Source: Portunus trituberculatus (Eukaryota > Arthropoda > Malacostraca > Decapoda > Portunidae). Taken from it: a DNA stretch of 64,000 nucleotides. The translations under genes were made by a program, and so were the position numbers. This document shows positions 24,775 to 34,232 of this stretch, piece by piece. Positions within the stretch are counted from its first letter, which is position 1; every line of letters begins with the position of its first letter. The stretch covers positions 15,938,893-16,002,892 of the forward strand of contig NC_059304.1 of the NCBI RefSeq assembly GCF_017591435.1, given 5' to 3'. The notes beneath the pieces are model-generated. The model worked only from the letters and a program-made list of their open reading frames with translations. It searched no databases and was not told the origin of the DNA.

Positions 24775-27433
24775 AAGCCGTAGGTGTGTATGTCCTGTCT
24801 GTTTGTCCACACTGGTCCAATTTGTGGTTCATTTGAGTGACAGTCGCCGCACACACCACATCCACGCTCAGTTTGTTCCATGCATCAATGCTCCGATACG
24901 GGAAGCTATACATACATACATACATACTTGTTGATGTGGCTCGTGCAGGAGTCCTTCAGTATTTTGTTTGGGTGTCCTCTTAGGTAATTAGTGGATGCCA
25001 TCGTGATCAGGTTCTCCCTATCCAATATGTCCACTCCATGTACTATTTTGAACATTGTTATCATATCCCCTGTGACTCCTCTTTCTTCCAACGTGCTTCA
25101 TTCCAGCCTATTTAACCTCTCCTCATACGGTACCTCCTATCATTCTTGTTGCTAACCTCTGCACTCTTTCCACTTGATTGACATGTTGGTTTCTTCATGT
25201 ATGCTCACCAAATTACTGATGCATATTCCAACTGTGGCCTAATCAGGCTGGTCAATATCTTCTTTATCATGTTCCCGTCCACCTAATTAAATGCCCATCC
25301 TATACTTTGGAGCATGCTGTACGTTTTGCAAAATATTATTCGATTAATGTGCTTTTCTGGAGACAGATTAATTACTCTGTACAGTCACTCCCAAGTCTTT
25401 TTCTTCACTGACTTGAATTACGTACAGTCTTCCCCCCCCCCCAGTCTTTATAGGGTGTATATTTAGTTGTAGCCATTCTCATTCCACAGGTTTTGTTGGT
25501 ATTGAATTCCATTTGCCACGTCCTGCTCCATTCCTATATTTTGTCCAAGTCCTTGTGCAGTATATTACAGTGATGCATATTCCTGACTGTCCTCCTCATC
25601 TTTGCCTCATCTGCAAACATATTCCTATACTACAGTAACTTCTCACTCCCTCTGGCATGTCATTTATATAATAATTGATCAGGACCAAGCACCGAACCTT
25701 GGGGAACTCCACTGGTTACCTTCCTCCACTCTGACTTCACTCCCTTCACTCCCACCGTCCTCATTTCTCTACCTGTCAAATCATTTCTCATCCACTCCGT
25801 CAGATTTGCCCTCATTCCTCCGATACTACTTCACTTCCACATCAATCTGTTATGTGGTACTTTATCAAATGCTTTTTTGAAGTGTAGGTATACACAATCA
25901 ACCCATCCATCCCTCTCTTGTCAAATATCCACCACTCTTGAGTAGAAACATAGCAAATTTGATACACACCATTTCCCTTTTGTAAAGCCAAACTGTTTCT
26001 CACTTAGTATTTGTTTGTTTTCCAGGAAGTCACACCACTTGCTTTTGATCACTTGTTCACATATGTTACACATAATGGTGGTCAAAGAAACAGCTCTATA
26101 ATTCAATGGTTCCATGCGACATCCACTTTTGTAAATTGGTACTACATACATTTGCCCTTTTCCATTGATTGTACTGGTGGGTGCACCTGTCCCGTGTTGA
26201 TAAATGTTCTTGTTAAATCTAAAATTGGATCTAGCAACTGCTCTTGACATTCATTCTTTTAACATTCTTCTGGTCCCATTGCCTTGTTAACATCTAATTG
26301 ACTCAACAAAACTTTTGCAGTGTGACTCTTTGTTGCATCCATCTTGTCACACACAGGTAACACCGTCGATTGAATTGTGTTTCTTGTGTGAATACTTGGC
26401 ACAAATTCTCATTCAATTTTTCAACAATGACACTTGTATCTTCATATATATAATCTCCAACCTTTCATTTATCAACTCTTTCTTTTTTCTCTAACTTACC
26501 ATTAATGAATTTATCAAACATTTTGGGATCACTTTCACAATTCTCTGTTCAAATTGTTGTTGTTGTTGTTGTTGTTCTCACTTGAACATATTTATTTCTT
26601 GCATTCCTATATGCTTCTCTCTCCACTTCCTCTTGTTTGTATTTTTCCCATGCCTTTTCCTTCTCCCTTTTTGCCTTGTCACAGGTTTTGTTAAACCATT
26701 GATCTCCCTTTAAGATTTTCTTAGTATATATATTTTGGCACAAACTTCTCTGCGGCCTCCATCAATTTTTCATATTTGAAGTGCATGTTTGTTTCCTGGT
26801 ACATTTGGGACCAATCCACATTTCCAAAGTCATTTCTCAACTCCTTGTATCTTCCCTTAGCATAATAATTTAGGCATTCCTCCTTGTATCCAACTTCATT
26901 ATCTTTGGTGAATCCCACCTTGACCTCAAATTTCAATCCTTCATGATCACTCTTCCCCAAAGGACACTCATGCTCAATCTCATTTTGTAGATGGACTCCC
27001 TTTGTGAGTATCAAGTCCAGTCTCGACGGGCATCACCCTCCTTCCCCTTGTTGGATGCCTCACCCACTGTGTCATCAAATTTCCCACCGCATAATTTAAT
27101 AGCTGCTCTGCTCACCCCATTCTCCACCATTCCCCACTTCAAATTCTTCCCAATTGACGTCTTTACAGTTGAAATCTCCAAGTAGAACCATTTTGCTTTC
27201 TTTGCAGCTTCATTTGTCATTGTTTCCAATGTGCTTTCCACCATACTGTTAGACTGATCATTTGACCATCCACTTGTTGTTTTGGGTGGTACATACACAC
27301 TTACAATATTGATATCTTGCCTTCCATCACTCACCACCACACCCACCACTTCATTTTACACTACTTTTACACTACTAACTCTTTTCCTCTTAACACAATT
27401 ATTCCACCTCCAATTTTAGTCACTCTATCTTTT

Positions 27434-27437
<4 letters not shown>
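24773..27437 (-). mobile_element. Degenerate CR1-like LINE, copy 1 (paralog at 60669-63331)
   Basis: Minus-strand pieces in many frames. Endonuclease: VSVYVPPKTTSGWSNDQ, then CPLGKSDHEGLKFEVK with the SDH motif. Linker: WFNKTCDKAKREKEKAWEKY. RT: MEPLNYRAVSLTTIMCNICE and KQFGFTKGKWCVSNLLCFYS. C-terminal part: ERGVTGDMITMFKIVHG. Numerous stops and frameshifts. Bounded by (TG)n on both sides (24728-24772 and 27438-27467). Confidence 0.85.
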
Positions 27438-27485
<48 letters not shown>

Positions 27486-27575
27486 GTGGTGTCTGTGGTG
27501 GTAGGCTAAGAGAAAGAGTGAGAGTGGAGTTTATTTAGTGGTTTAAAGAAAGGAAATGTGAGAAAAAATTGAGGT

Positions 27576-27633
<58 letters not shown>

Positions 27634-27635
27634 GG
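27438..27635. repeat. (TG)n(GA)n and (GA)n microsatellites
   Basis: (TG)n then (GA)n at 27438-27482, and (GA)n at about 27580-27631. The paralogous locus at 63332-63466 has a much longer GA run. Confidence 0.95.
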
Positions 27636-27728
27636 GGTGTCTGTGGTGGGCTAAGAGAGAGAGAGAGAGGGGAGGGTGTCCGTGGTGGGCTGAAAAAGAG
27701 AGAGAGGTGGTGGGCTAAGGGAGAGAGA

Positions 27729-28070
27729 TAAGACCATTTTATTGACATCAGGAAGGGTGTATGGAGGGCAGAAGATTAATGGCCACAGTCTTCACTATTT
27801 AAACCCCCACATGAGTTTGTGAAGCTGTAGAAAATCACCAAATAGTCACCAGAATGAATAGGGAGACTCATGTTTTTTAGGGCATTTTAAGACAGTTTGT
27901 CATGTTTTTAGGACATTTTACGACAGTTTGGGTAGGATGAGACCATTTTATTGACATCAGGAAGGGTGTATGGAGGACAGAAGATTAATGGCCACAGTCT
28001 TCACTATTTAAACCCCCACATGAGTTTGTGAAGCTGTAGAAAATCACCAAATAGTCACCAGAATGAATAG
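27729..28070. mobile_element. Two partial TTAA-MITE units in tandem with a 31-bp minisatellite spacer
   Basis: Two copies of a module starting agaccattttattgacatca, running through gattaatggccacagtcttc and ending tcaccagaatgaata, at about 27731-27866 and 27938-28069. They are separated by tttagggcattttaagacag-type units. Same family as the arrays at 46-48 and 57-59 kb. Confidence 0.8.
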
Positions 28071-28240
28071 ATAAATGGACAGAAAGAAAGATAAATAGAT
28101 AGATAGATAAATCAATCAACTCGTAGATCGATAAGATGTGTATATTCCTTTACTTATGATCACTTCACTGTGGTATATTGCCAGAAATACTCATAGATCA
28201 AGAAAAGAGGCGATAGAAATAGAGAACGAGGGAAACGAGG
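28071..28240. other. GATA-rich simple sequence
   Basis: Short imperfect (GATA)n near 28094-28110; nothing else seen. Confidence 0.6.
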
Positions 28241-28345
28241 CAAGTTTTAGGAGATGTGACTTGCTTCCTTCAGCCAAACATGTGTCACAATGCAGTCACC
28301 AGTCTGACATTTCATAGCCGTGGTCACTTCTTCCCGATATACCTT
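28241..28345. repeat. 105-bp perfect direct repeat, copy 1
   Basis: Identical base for base to 29240-29344, 999 bp away. It begins caagttttaggagatgtgac and ends cttcttcccgatatacctt. Different flanks on both sides. Confidence 0.95.
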
Positions 28346-28650
28346 TCAAATATCTCGATTTCTCTTTCCTTTTCCCGCGCTATATCAAAACACTCCCTGT
28401 AAACGTAGAAGCTGTTTCATGTATTACTGACTTTCTATAACCACAGCAGGGCAATACAACGAAAAGAAAAGATGAAAAAATAAAGAATAAATCAATATGT
28501 GCAATTTATAGAAGTAGTGTCTCATTAATAATAGATTTAGTAAGTTATTATACACATTTATACTAAGGATCATCACAAACACACCCGCCCCTACACGTCA
28601 ACCGGGAGGACCAGTTGTGTTGTTGCTGTTGGTGGTGGTGGTGGTGGTGT
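28346..28650. other. Unassigned AT-rich sequence
   Basis: No gene or repeat recognised. Confidence 0.4.
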
Positions 28651-28660
28651 GTCCTATCTT

Positions 28661-28925
28661 GCCATACACCCATACACACCCACACACACCCATACACAGC
28701 CATACATACTTAAAAACACACTTATATACCTCAAACACTCGTAAACACAGTCATACATACACTCATATACCTCAAACACAGCCATACATACACTTATATA
28801 CCTCAAACACTCGTAAACACAGCCAAACACACCCACAAACACATTCAGTCTTGCCACACACACACATAGACAAACATGCCTCCAAACACTCGTAAACAGA
28901 CTCAAACACCAAGTAACACACACAG
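28661..28925. repeat. Degenerate CA-rich minisatellite
   Basis: Repeated words such as acatacacttatatacctca, aaacactcgtaaacacag and ccatacacac. The long Tyr/His-Thr and Val-Cys frames here come from the repeat. Confidence 0.8.
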
Positions 28926-28959
28926 ACATAAGTGTGCAGTGTTTAGGAGCACCAAGCAG

Positions 28960-29030
28960 TGAGTGAGACAGCAGTACACGGTGTCAGCGTACACCACAAC
29001 CCTCCACAGCGACCTCCGTTCATGTCTGAG
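28960..29030 (+). other. Candidate 5' exon
   Basis: GC-richer sequence ending ATGTCTGAG|GTACGT, a good splice donor. It could be a first exon for a gene to the right, but no partner exon was fitted by phase. Confidence 0.25.
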
Positions 29031-29239
29031 GTACGTTTGAGGCCGTTCACTTATTTCTTGGGTTAGGTTTACAAGTGAGAGTGAAAACAGTGTGACTTGT
29101 GCCCAGGTGTTGAGGAAGGCGATTGGTAAAAGTTTTGGGTGTTTGGGGCCATTTTGAGTGTGTTTTGTGTGTTTCTAGTGCGTTTTGAGGCATTTTGAGG
29201 TGTTGCAAGGTGTTCTGAGTGTGTTTTGCAGTAAAGAGA

Positions 29240-29344
29240 CAAGTTTTAGGAGATGTGACTTGCTTCCTTCAGCCAAACATGTGTCACAATGCAGTCACCA
29301 GTCTGACATTTCATAGCCGTGGTCACTTCTTCCCGATATACCTT
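29240..29344. repeat. 105-bp perfect direct repeat, copy 2
   Basis: Exact copy of 28241-28345. Confidence 0.95.
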
Positions 29345-30300
29345 CATTTTGTTGTGGTGAGCTGATAAAGGCAACATATGGACTCAGAGCCCCTGCCCCA
29401 GCTGTTCCCGCCTCCCTCTCCCCGGATGTAGCCCACCCCCGGTCCCGATCCCCCGCTCTCCTCCCGGGCCACCAGCAGGTTTCTATACTTTTTTCCACAT
29501 ATTTGCTAATGATAATATTACGCTTCCATGGTGTGTTTTTATGGTTCCTATAAATACTGCGTTGTGTTTGAAGAGTGTTCCGCGCCAGAGTTCGGTAAAT
29601 ATGTGGCGTTTAGTGGTGTTTTATGGCGTGTATAAATGTCTTTTCAACGGCCAAATTTTCCATCTGCTTTTTTGAGTTTTTTTATTTGAAGGTGTAAGTG
29701 GGCCTTTATGGTGGCAAAGAGTCGTCTGTGCTGATTTAGGCGTGAAATCAAGCAATTGAGTCAAATATGTGGACTTTGAAATGGTGTCTGGTCCCGTTAA
29801 ACGTAAGTTTTATATTTTGTATTTGATTTAATTACGTTTTTGGTTGACGGTCTAACTCGGTGTCCAATGCCTTAAAAGAAAGCTCAGACTGTGTCAAGTG
29901 TGTTAAAATACTCGCCAAGTGAAAATGGCTGGACTTGACAAGAGTTTTTGATGAGTTTGGATTTGAATGGTTTTGTTTGACATAAATAAGATTCATTGGT
30001 TCACTTCTGGTTCTAGCTAACTGTTGGACGCCTGAGAAGAGAGTTTATATTGTCTAATATTTTTCAAAATAAATATAAAATGGAAATGGGTAGACGTTTT
30101 TGAGTTTCATGAGTGCAAATGATTTTATAATTTATAATATAGTTAATTTACACAATTCTTTCAAACTAGTTAGGCAGGAGATGTTTTTATGTTGTGGATG
30201 TTAGTTAAAGTTTGTACACAATCGTAAAATGTCAAGCATTCGGCCGTGGCTTCGTTTTTCTATGGGTCAATTTTCAAATTATTTACGTAATTTAGACGAG
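29345..30300. other. Unassigned sequence
   Basis: A GC-rich patch at about 29388-29475 is followed by AT-rich DNA. No coding region is supported on either strand. Confidence 0.4.
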
Positions 30301-30324
30301 TCTCCGCTGGTCCCGCGCATTCTG

Positions 30325-30332
30325 TGACGTCA
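30325..30332. promoter_or_regulatory. CRE-type palindrome TGACGTCA in a GC-rich patch
   Basis: Perfect CREB/ATF half-site palindrome inside a CpG-containing stretch (30300-30375) surrounded by AT-rich DNA. This would fit a promoter, but no transcript start is known. Confidence 0.3.
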
Positions 30333-30375
30333 CAGGCCTTGGGCTGGCGTCCCTCCCTCCCAGCCGCCCAGTTCG

Positions 30376-30720
30376 TCAGTATTTTGCCTAATATCTAGTG
30401 ATTTCTACGTGTTTGCGTGTGTTTCAGGGCTCTGGTGTGTAGATAATAATGGTAGAAGGAAGAAGAAAGGAGAAATAAAGGAGGAGGAGGAGGAAGGAAG
30501 GAGAAAAGTAGGAGGAAGAGGAGGACCAGCCAAGGCTGCCAAGTCACTTCCTCAATATTTTGCCTAATATCTAATGTTTTCTGAGTGTTGTGATGTGTTT
30601 CTAGGCTCAGGCGTGTAGATGGAAGCAACAGAAAGACTAAAAAAGGGAAACAGAGGAGGAGGAATGAGAAAGGGAAGCGGAAGAGGAGGAGGAGTTAAGC
30701 CACAACATTTAGGTAAGTCA
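30376..30720. repeat. Two diverged ~170-bp tandem units
   Basis: tattttgcctaatatcta occurs at about 30380 and 30555. Each is followed by a gtgtgtttc-(a/t)ggctc-(t/a)gg-gtgtag sequence and a purine-rich ggagga segment. Confidence 0.6.
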
Positions 30721-31320
30721 CCCTTGTAATGTTGCCGTTCTTTACAATGCTTTTTGGTGTAGTGGTGGGTATATTTGGGGTATTTTAAGTGTGTTTGGCA
30801 GTGTTGCAGATGTTTTAGGTGTTATAAGTATGTTTTCAGTGTGCGTTGGATGTATTGAGGCATATTTGACGTATCTTGAGTGTGGTGTGGAAGTGTGTTT
30901 GAGTATTGGCGTGTGTTTTGAGGGGTTATCATGTATTTTGCGACAGTTTTGAGTGTTTGAAGAGATTTGGGTGTGTGTGGGAGTGATATGGGTGTATATT
31001 GGGTGTTTGTAGTGAGTTGTGTGCGTGTTTGGCAGCCTTTTAAGGTGGTGTATGGTGTCTCAGGTGTGTTTTAGGACGATTTGAAGTTGTTTTGGTGTGT
31101 GGAGTCTTTGTGTTGTCTGAGTTCTCTGTGTGAGTGTGTTTGAGTGTTCAGTATCCTGGGTCTTGAGTGTGTGATGCGTCCTGAGTGCAGTGTGTGTCAT
31201 TGTTTTGTGTAAGATTTTGGGTAAAGTTTATTGGTGTTTCAAAGTGTTACATGATGTTTTGAGTGTGTTTGTGCAAGTTTTGAGTGTTTTATGTGGTTTG
31301 AGTGTCAGAGGATGTCAAAA
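30721..31320. repeat. Degenerate GTGTTTTGAG-type minisatellite
   Basis: Irregular repeats of gagtgtgtttg and related words over about 600 bp; no coding signal. Confidence 0.6.
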
Positions 31321-31601
31321 ATACATTCAAAATAAGAAAAGACAAAATATAATAAGCAACGGGAAATTATAAAAGCTTTTCATAGTGAAACACTGAAAAA
31401 TAAAGAAAATAAGGTAACAATGATAAAATAAATGAATACCCGTTGAAAAGGCGGAATTGTTGATGCCCCACCACAACCACTGAGGATGATTGAGGCTGTG
31501 AAAGAGTTCCTGGAGAGAATGTGGCGTGCCAGATGCAGGAACTAGTGTGAAAGATGGTGATTGCCCTCTTTGTTGTCTGGTATTCTTTATGTTCCCTACA
31601 G

Positions 31602-31698
31602 GAGCTGCCGATACAAAGGCCTGACCCAGAAGAAATTCTCCGTCACCTGTACCATCAAGATCAAGATCAAGATCAAGGCGGCCCTCCACGCCGAGGAG
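31602..31698 (+). other. Candidate exon (ELPIQRPDP-type, 97 nt)
   Basis: Acceptor gttccctacag and donor GAGGAG|GTAAGA frame a 97-nt open block. One frame reads ELPIQRPDPEEILRHLY and resembles the starts of two minus-strand candidate exons at 49880 and 49162. Another frame ends IKIKAALHAEE, which loosely recalls the segment upstream of KFTN in mitochondrial ribosomal protein S7. I cannot decide between them. Confidence 0.35.
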
Positions 31699-31761
31699 GT
31701 AAGATGTGGTGTGTTTTGCTCCCGATTTTTTTGTTGATTTCGTTCTTTGTTGTTTTAGCAG

Positions 31762-31909
31762 GATGTACGAGAACGACTGTAAGGTATGCAAAGGTGAGGT
31801 GAACAATAGGAGTAACTCCATCGCGTGTGAATGTTGTGGAGATTGGTACCACACGCGATGTGTGGGCCTTAAGGAAGCCAGCCAGAAGGTACTGAGGAAC
31901 GATTTATAG
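31762..31909 (+). pseudogene. PHD-like zinc finger, probably from a LINE ORF1
   Basis: The frame reads MYENDCKVCKGEV, then IACECCGDWYHTRCVGLKEA, and stops soon after KVLRND. The C-x2-C, C-x2-C, H-x2-C finger with WYH-x-RCVGL is typical of the N-terminal PHD finger of many invertebrate LINE ORF1 proteins. It ends at a TAG and no ORF1 continuation follows. A host PHD exon is the alternative. Confidence 0.5.
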
Positions 31910-31964
31910 GTCATGTGAGTGTGTGTACCAGGGCATGGTGTGTGTGTGTGTGTGTGTGTGCACG

Positions 31965-31987
31965 TGTGTCCCTAACCTAACCTAACT
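31965..31987. repeat. Short interstitial CCTAA motif
   Basis: cctaacctaacctaac, the arthropod telomeric unit TTAGG in reverse complement, three units. Similar words occur at 32469-32487. Confidence 0.7.
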
Positions 31988-32000
31988 CACTCTCTCACAG

Positions 32001-32064
32001 GAAATTCACCAACCACATCATGAAAACAGGAAACAAACCTCTGGCCAGGGAACTTGTCGAGAAG
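32001..32064 (+). CDS. mRpS7: Orphan exon resembling mitochondrial ribosomal protein S7 (uS7m)
   Basis: A 64-nt exon between acceptor ctctctcacag and donor GAGAAG|GTGAGG. It encodes KFTNHIMKTGNKPLARELVE plus K. Animal uS7m has KFTN-x2-M at the same place, followed by GGNK-x-LAR, so the match is specific. uS7m binds the 12S rRNA head of the mitoribosome small subunit. No neighbouring exon of the protein is recognised with confidence, so this may be a gene fragment or part of a gene with undetected exons. Confidence 0.5.
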
Positions 32065-32135
32065 GTGAGGGAAGAAGGTAGTAGTAGTAGTAGTAGTTAT
32101 TTTGTATTATATTCCTTCACCACTATTCTTTCCAC

Positions 32136-32169
<34 letters not shown>

Positions 32170-32176
<7 letters not shown>

Positions 32177-32480
32177 GTGTGTTTCCAGCCTGGTGTGATG
32201 TTAAGTTAGTGGTTAGTTAAGGAGAAATGAGGTGAAATAGGAAGGCTTGTAATGTGTGTGTCTGTGTAAATTGTTGGTTTGTTTTTGCATTTTTCTCCTA
32301 TTTCTCCTTATTTTGTGGTGTTGTTGGTCATTACAGGTATAGAAGAATGTTTCCTGTGTGTCTCCAGCCTGGTGTGATGTTAAGTTAGTGGTTAGTTAAG
32401 AAGAAATTAGCTCAAATTGGAAGGCTTGTAATGTGTGTGTCTGTGTGCTTGTTGGTCTGTTTTCCTGTTACCTAACCTAA
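32170..32480. repeat. Two ~170-bp tandem units
   Basis: ccagcctggtgtgatgttaa, ttagtggttagttaag and ggaaggcttgtaatgtgtgt occur at about 32189 and again at 32366. The copies differ by small indels. Confidence 0.85.
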
Positions 32481-32537
32481 CCTAACCTTCTCATTTCAGG
32501 TGAAAGGTCACAACTAGTCAGCCGGGAGTGGGTCAGG

Positions 32538-32669
32538 ATGGCACGGCTGGCTGTGGTGGTGGTGGTGGTGGTGGTGGTGGTGTTGGCGGCAGCAGCGGCG
32601 GGAAGGCCAGACTACACGCTGTCCCACAAATTTATTGAAATGTTGCAGAGTGAACAGTCCACTTGGAAG
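32538..32669 (+). CDS. CTSB: Cathepsin B-like first coding exon (signal and propeptide)
   Basis: The ATG at 32538 follows a 38-nt leader after acceptor ctcatttcag. It encodes 44 residues: MARLA, ten valines, LAAAAAG, then RPDYTLSHKFIEMLQSEQST and WK, ending at donor AAG|GTTTGT (phase 0). The (D/S)-x-FI-x-x-(I/L)-x-x-x-x-(T/S)TWK pattern is the start of the cathepsin B propeptide, a lysosomal or digestive cysteine protease. The valine run is encoded by a (GTG)n microsatellite. No mature-enzyme exon is visible to the right within the window; about 20 bases after the donor a LINE nest begins. The gene either has an intron over 31 kb or is a fragment. Confidence 0.6.
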
Positions 32670-32689
32670 GTTTGTTTGTTTGTTTGTGT

Positions 32690-32965
32690 GTGTGTGTGTG
32701 TGTGTATTTACCTATTTGTGTATTACATGGCCCGAGCTAAGCTCTCTGTGTCCTGTCTCCTTGTCCATTCCTGTCATATCTCTCTTTCATCTGATTGACA
32801 CACACAACAACGACACGACTGCTCAGTTTATTCCACTTATCAATGCTACGATGCGGGAAACTGTATTTTCTCACGTCATTTAGACAGATGTCCTTTATTA
32901 GCTTTTTTCCATGTCCTCAGAGATAATTACTTGTGGTCACCTTTATCAACTCTCTATCCAGTATG
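32690..32965 (-). mobile_element. 3' end of a CR1-like LINE (family of 24773-27437)
   Basis: Starts in (TG)n, then tatttacctatttgtg, and contains gtgtcctgtctccttgtcc and atgctacgatgcgggaaact, matching antisense words of the LINE 3' end at 24773-24905. Joined directly to the next LINE fragment at about 32966. Confidence 0.65.
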
Positions 32966-34200
32966 TCAATAAAAGCTCAGTAGATTTGTTACACATGATC
33001 TCCCTTTCCTGAAGCCAAATTGATGATCCGATAATAACTTATGATCCTCCAGGAACTGTATCCAATATTTTTTTATCACCTTCTCACAAATCTTACCGAC
33101 CACACTTGTTAGAGAGACAGGTCTATAGTTAAGAGGCTCTTCTTTACTGCCTCCCTTATAAATGGGCACCACTTCAGCTCTCTTCCACTCTACTGGTACT
33201 TCCTCTGTTTCTAATGAACACCTTATAATATCATATAATGGATCAATCAATTCTTCTCTACACTCCTTCAATAATTTTTCTGAAACTTCATCTGGTCCCA
33301 TCGCTTTATCATCTTTAAGTTCCTCCAACATTTTATATAACTCCTTTTTAGGTATCTTAATGTCCTCCATGTGCACATTTCCTTGTACATTCTGTGGCTT
33401 TACAAACATTGTTTCTTCAGTAAATACTTGCTGAAACCTATTATTTAGCAATTCTGCTATATTCTTAGGGTCATCTACTATCCCTTGCTCTCCTTTTAAT
33501 CTTTCAATGGACTCTCTTTTAAGTTTACCATTTATGAACCTGTAAAACAATTTTGGATGTTCCTTACTCTTGTCTACAATATCTTTTCAAATTTTCTTTC
33601 TTCCTCCTCCTTACCCTCACATACTCATTTCTGCCACTCTATAATTCTCCTTATTTAGTATATTCCTGCTCTTTTCCATCTTTTCCAAGCCACATCTCTT
33701 TTTCCTTAGCCTTAACACAAGTTGCATTAAACCAATCCTTTCTTCCTTCCTCTCGGTTTATACTTTGGTACAAATTTCATAACTCCTTCTATATAATATT
33801 TCATAAAAATCTCATATTTCTTTTGCACTTCTCTGATTTGTAACATCTCCTCCCAATCTAATTTTCTGAAATAATTTTTCAAACTTTCTGTGTCCATCTT
33901 TCTATAATTCAATCTACCACTCCTGTATGTCTCGTCCTTCCTTCGCTGTGTTGTTCCTATCTGCATTTCCATAACCACATGATCACTCTTTCCCAAAGGA
34001 CACCTGTATTGTATATCTCCACATAGGTACACTTCTCTTGTTAACACCAAATCCAGTCTAGCCGGTTCATCATCTCCTCTATATCTAGTATTTTCCTTCA
34101 CCCTCTATTCCATCATATTTTCCATCATTAGATTAAGAAATCTCTCTCCCCATGCTTCCTCTCCAACACCACTTACTAGATTTTCCCAATCCACCTCCTT
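32966..34200 (-). mobile_element. CR1-like LINE fragment, copy b (endonuclease end to RT fingers)
   Basis: Minus-strand frames: endonuclease tail ARLDLVLTREVYL and CPLGKSDHVVMEMQ, then LFYRFINGKLKR-type linker, KAMGPDEVSEKLLKECREEL, VEWKRAEVVPIYKGG, LNYRPVSLTSVVGKICE and HQFGFRKGRSCVTNLLSFY. It is nearly identical to 35400-36640 and shares the same 5' truncation point next to (TG)n. The palm with the ADD box is missing. Confidence 0.88.
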
Positions 34201-34201
34201 A

Positions 34202-34204
<3 letters not shown>

Positions 34205-34231
<27 letters not shown>
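34205..34231. repeat. (TG)n separating two LINE copies
   Basis: TG run between the 5' end of one LINE copy and the 3' end of the next. Confidence 0.95.

Positions 34232-34232
<1 letters not shown>

Noticed and set aside
28617..28929. Frames with Val/Cys or His/Thr/Tyr repeats
   Set aside because: Translate a CA-rich minisatellite in opposite directions; no conserved motif.
31965..32487. Chromosome-end telomeric repeat
   Set aside because: Only three or four CCTAA units at each place; interstitial words, not a telomere.
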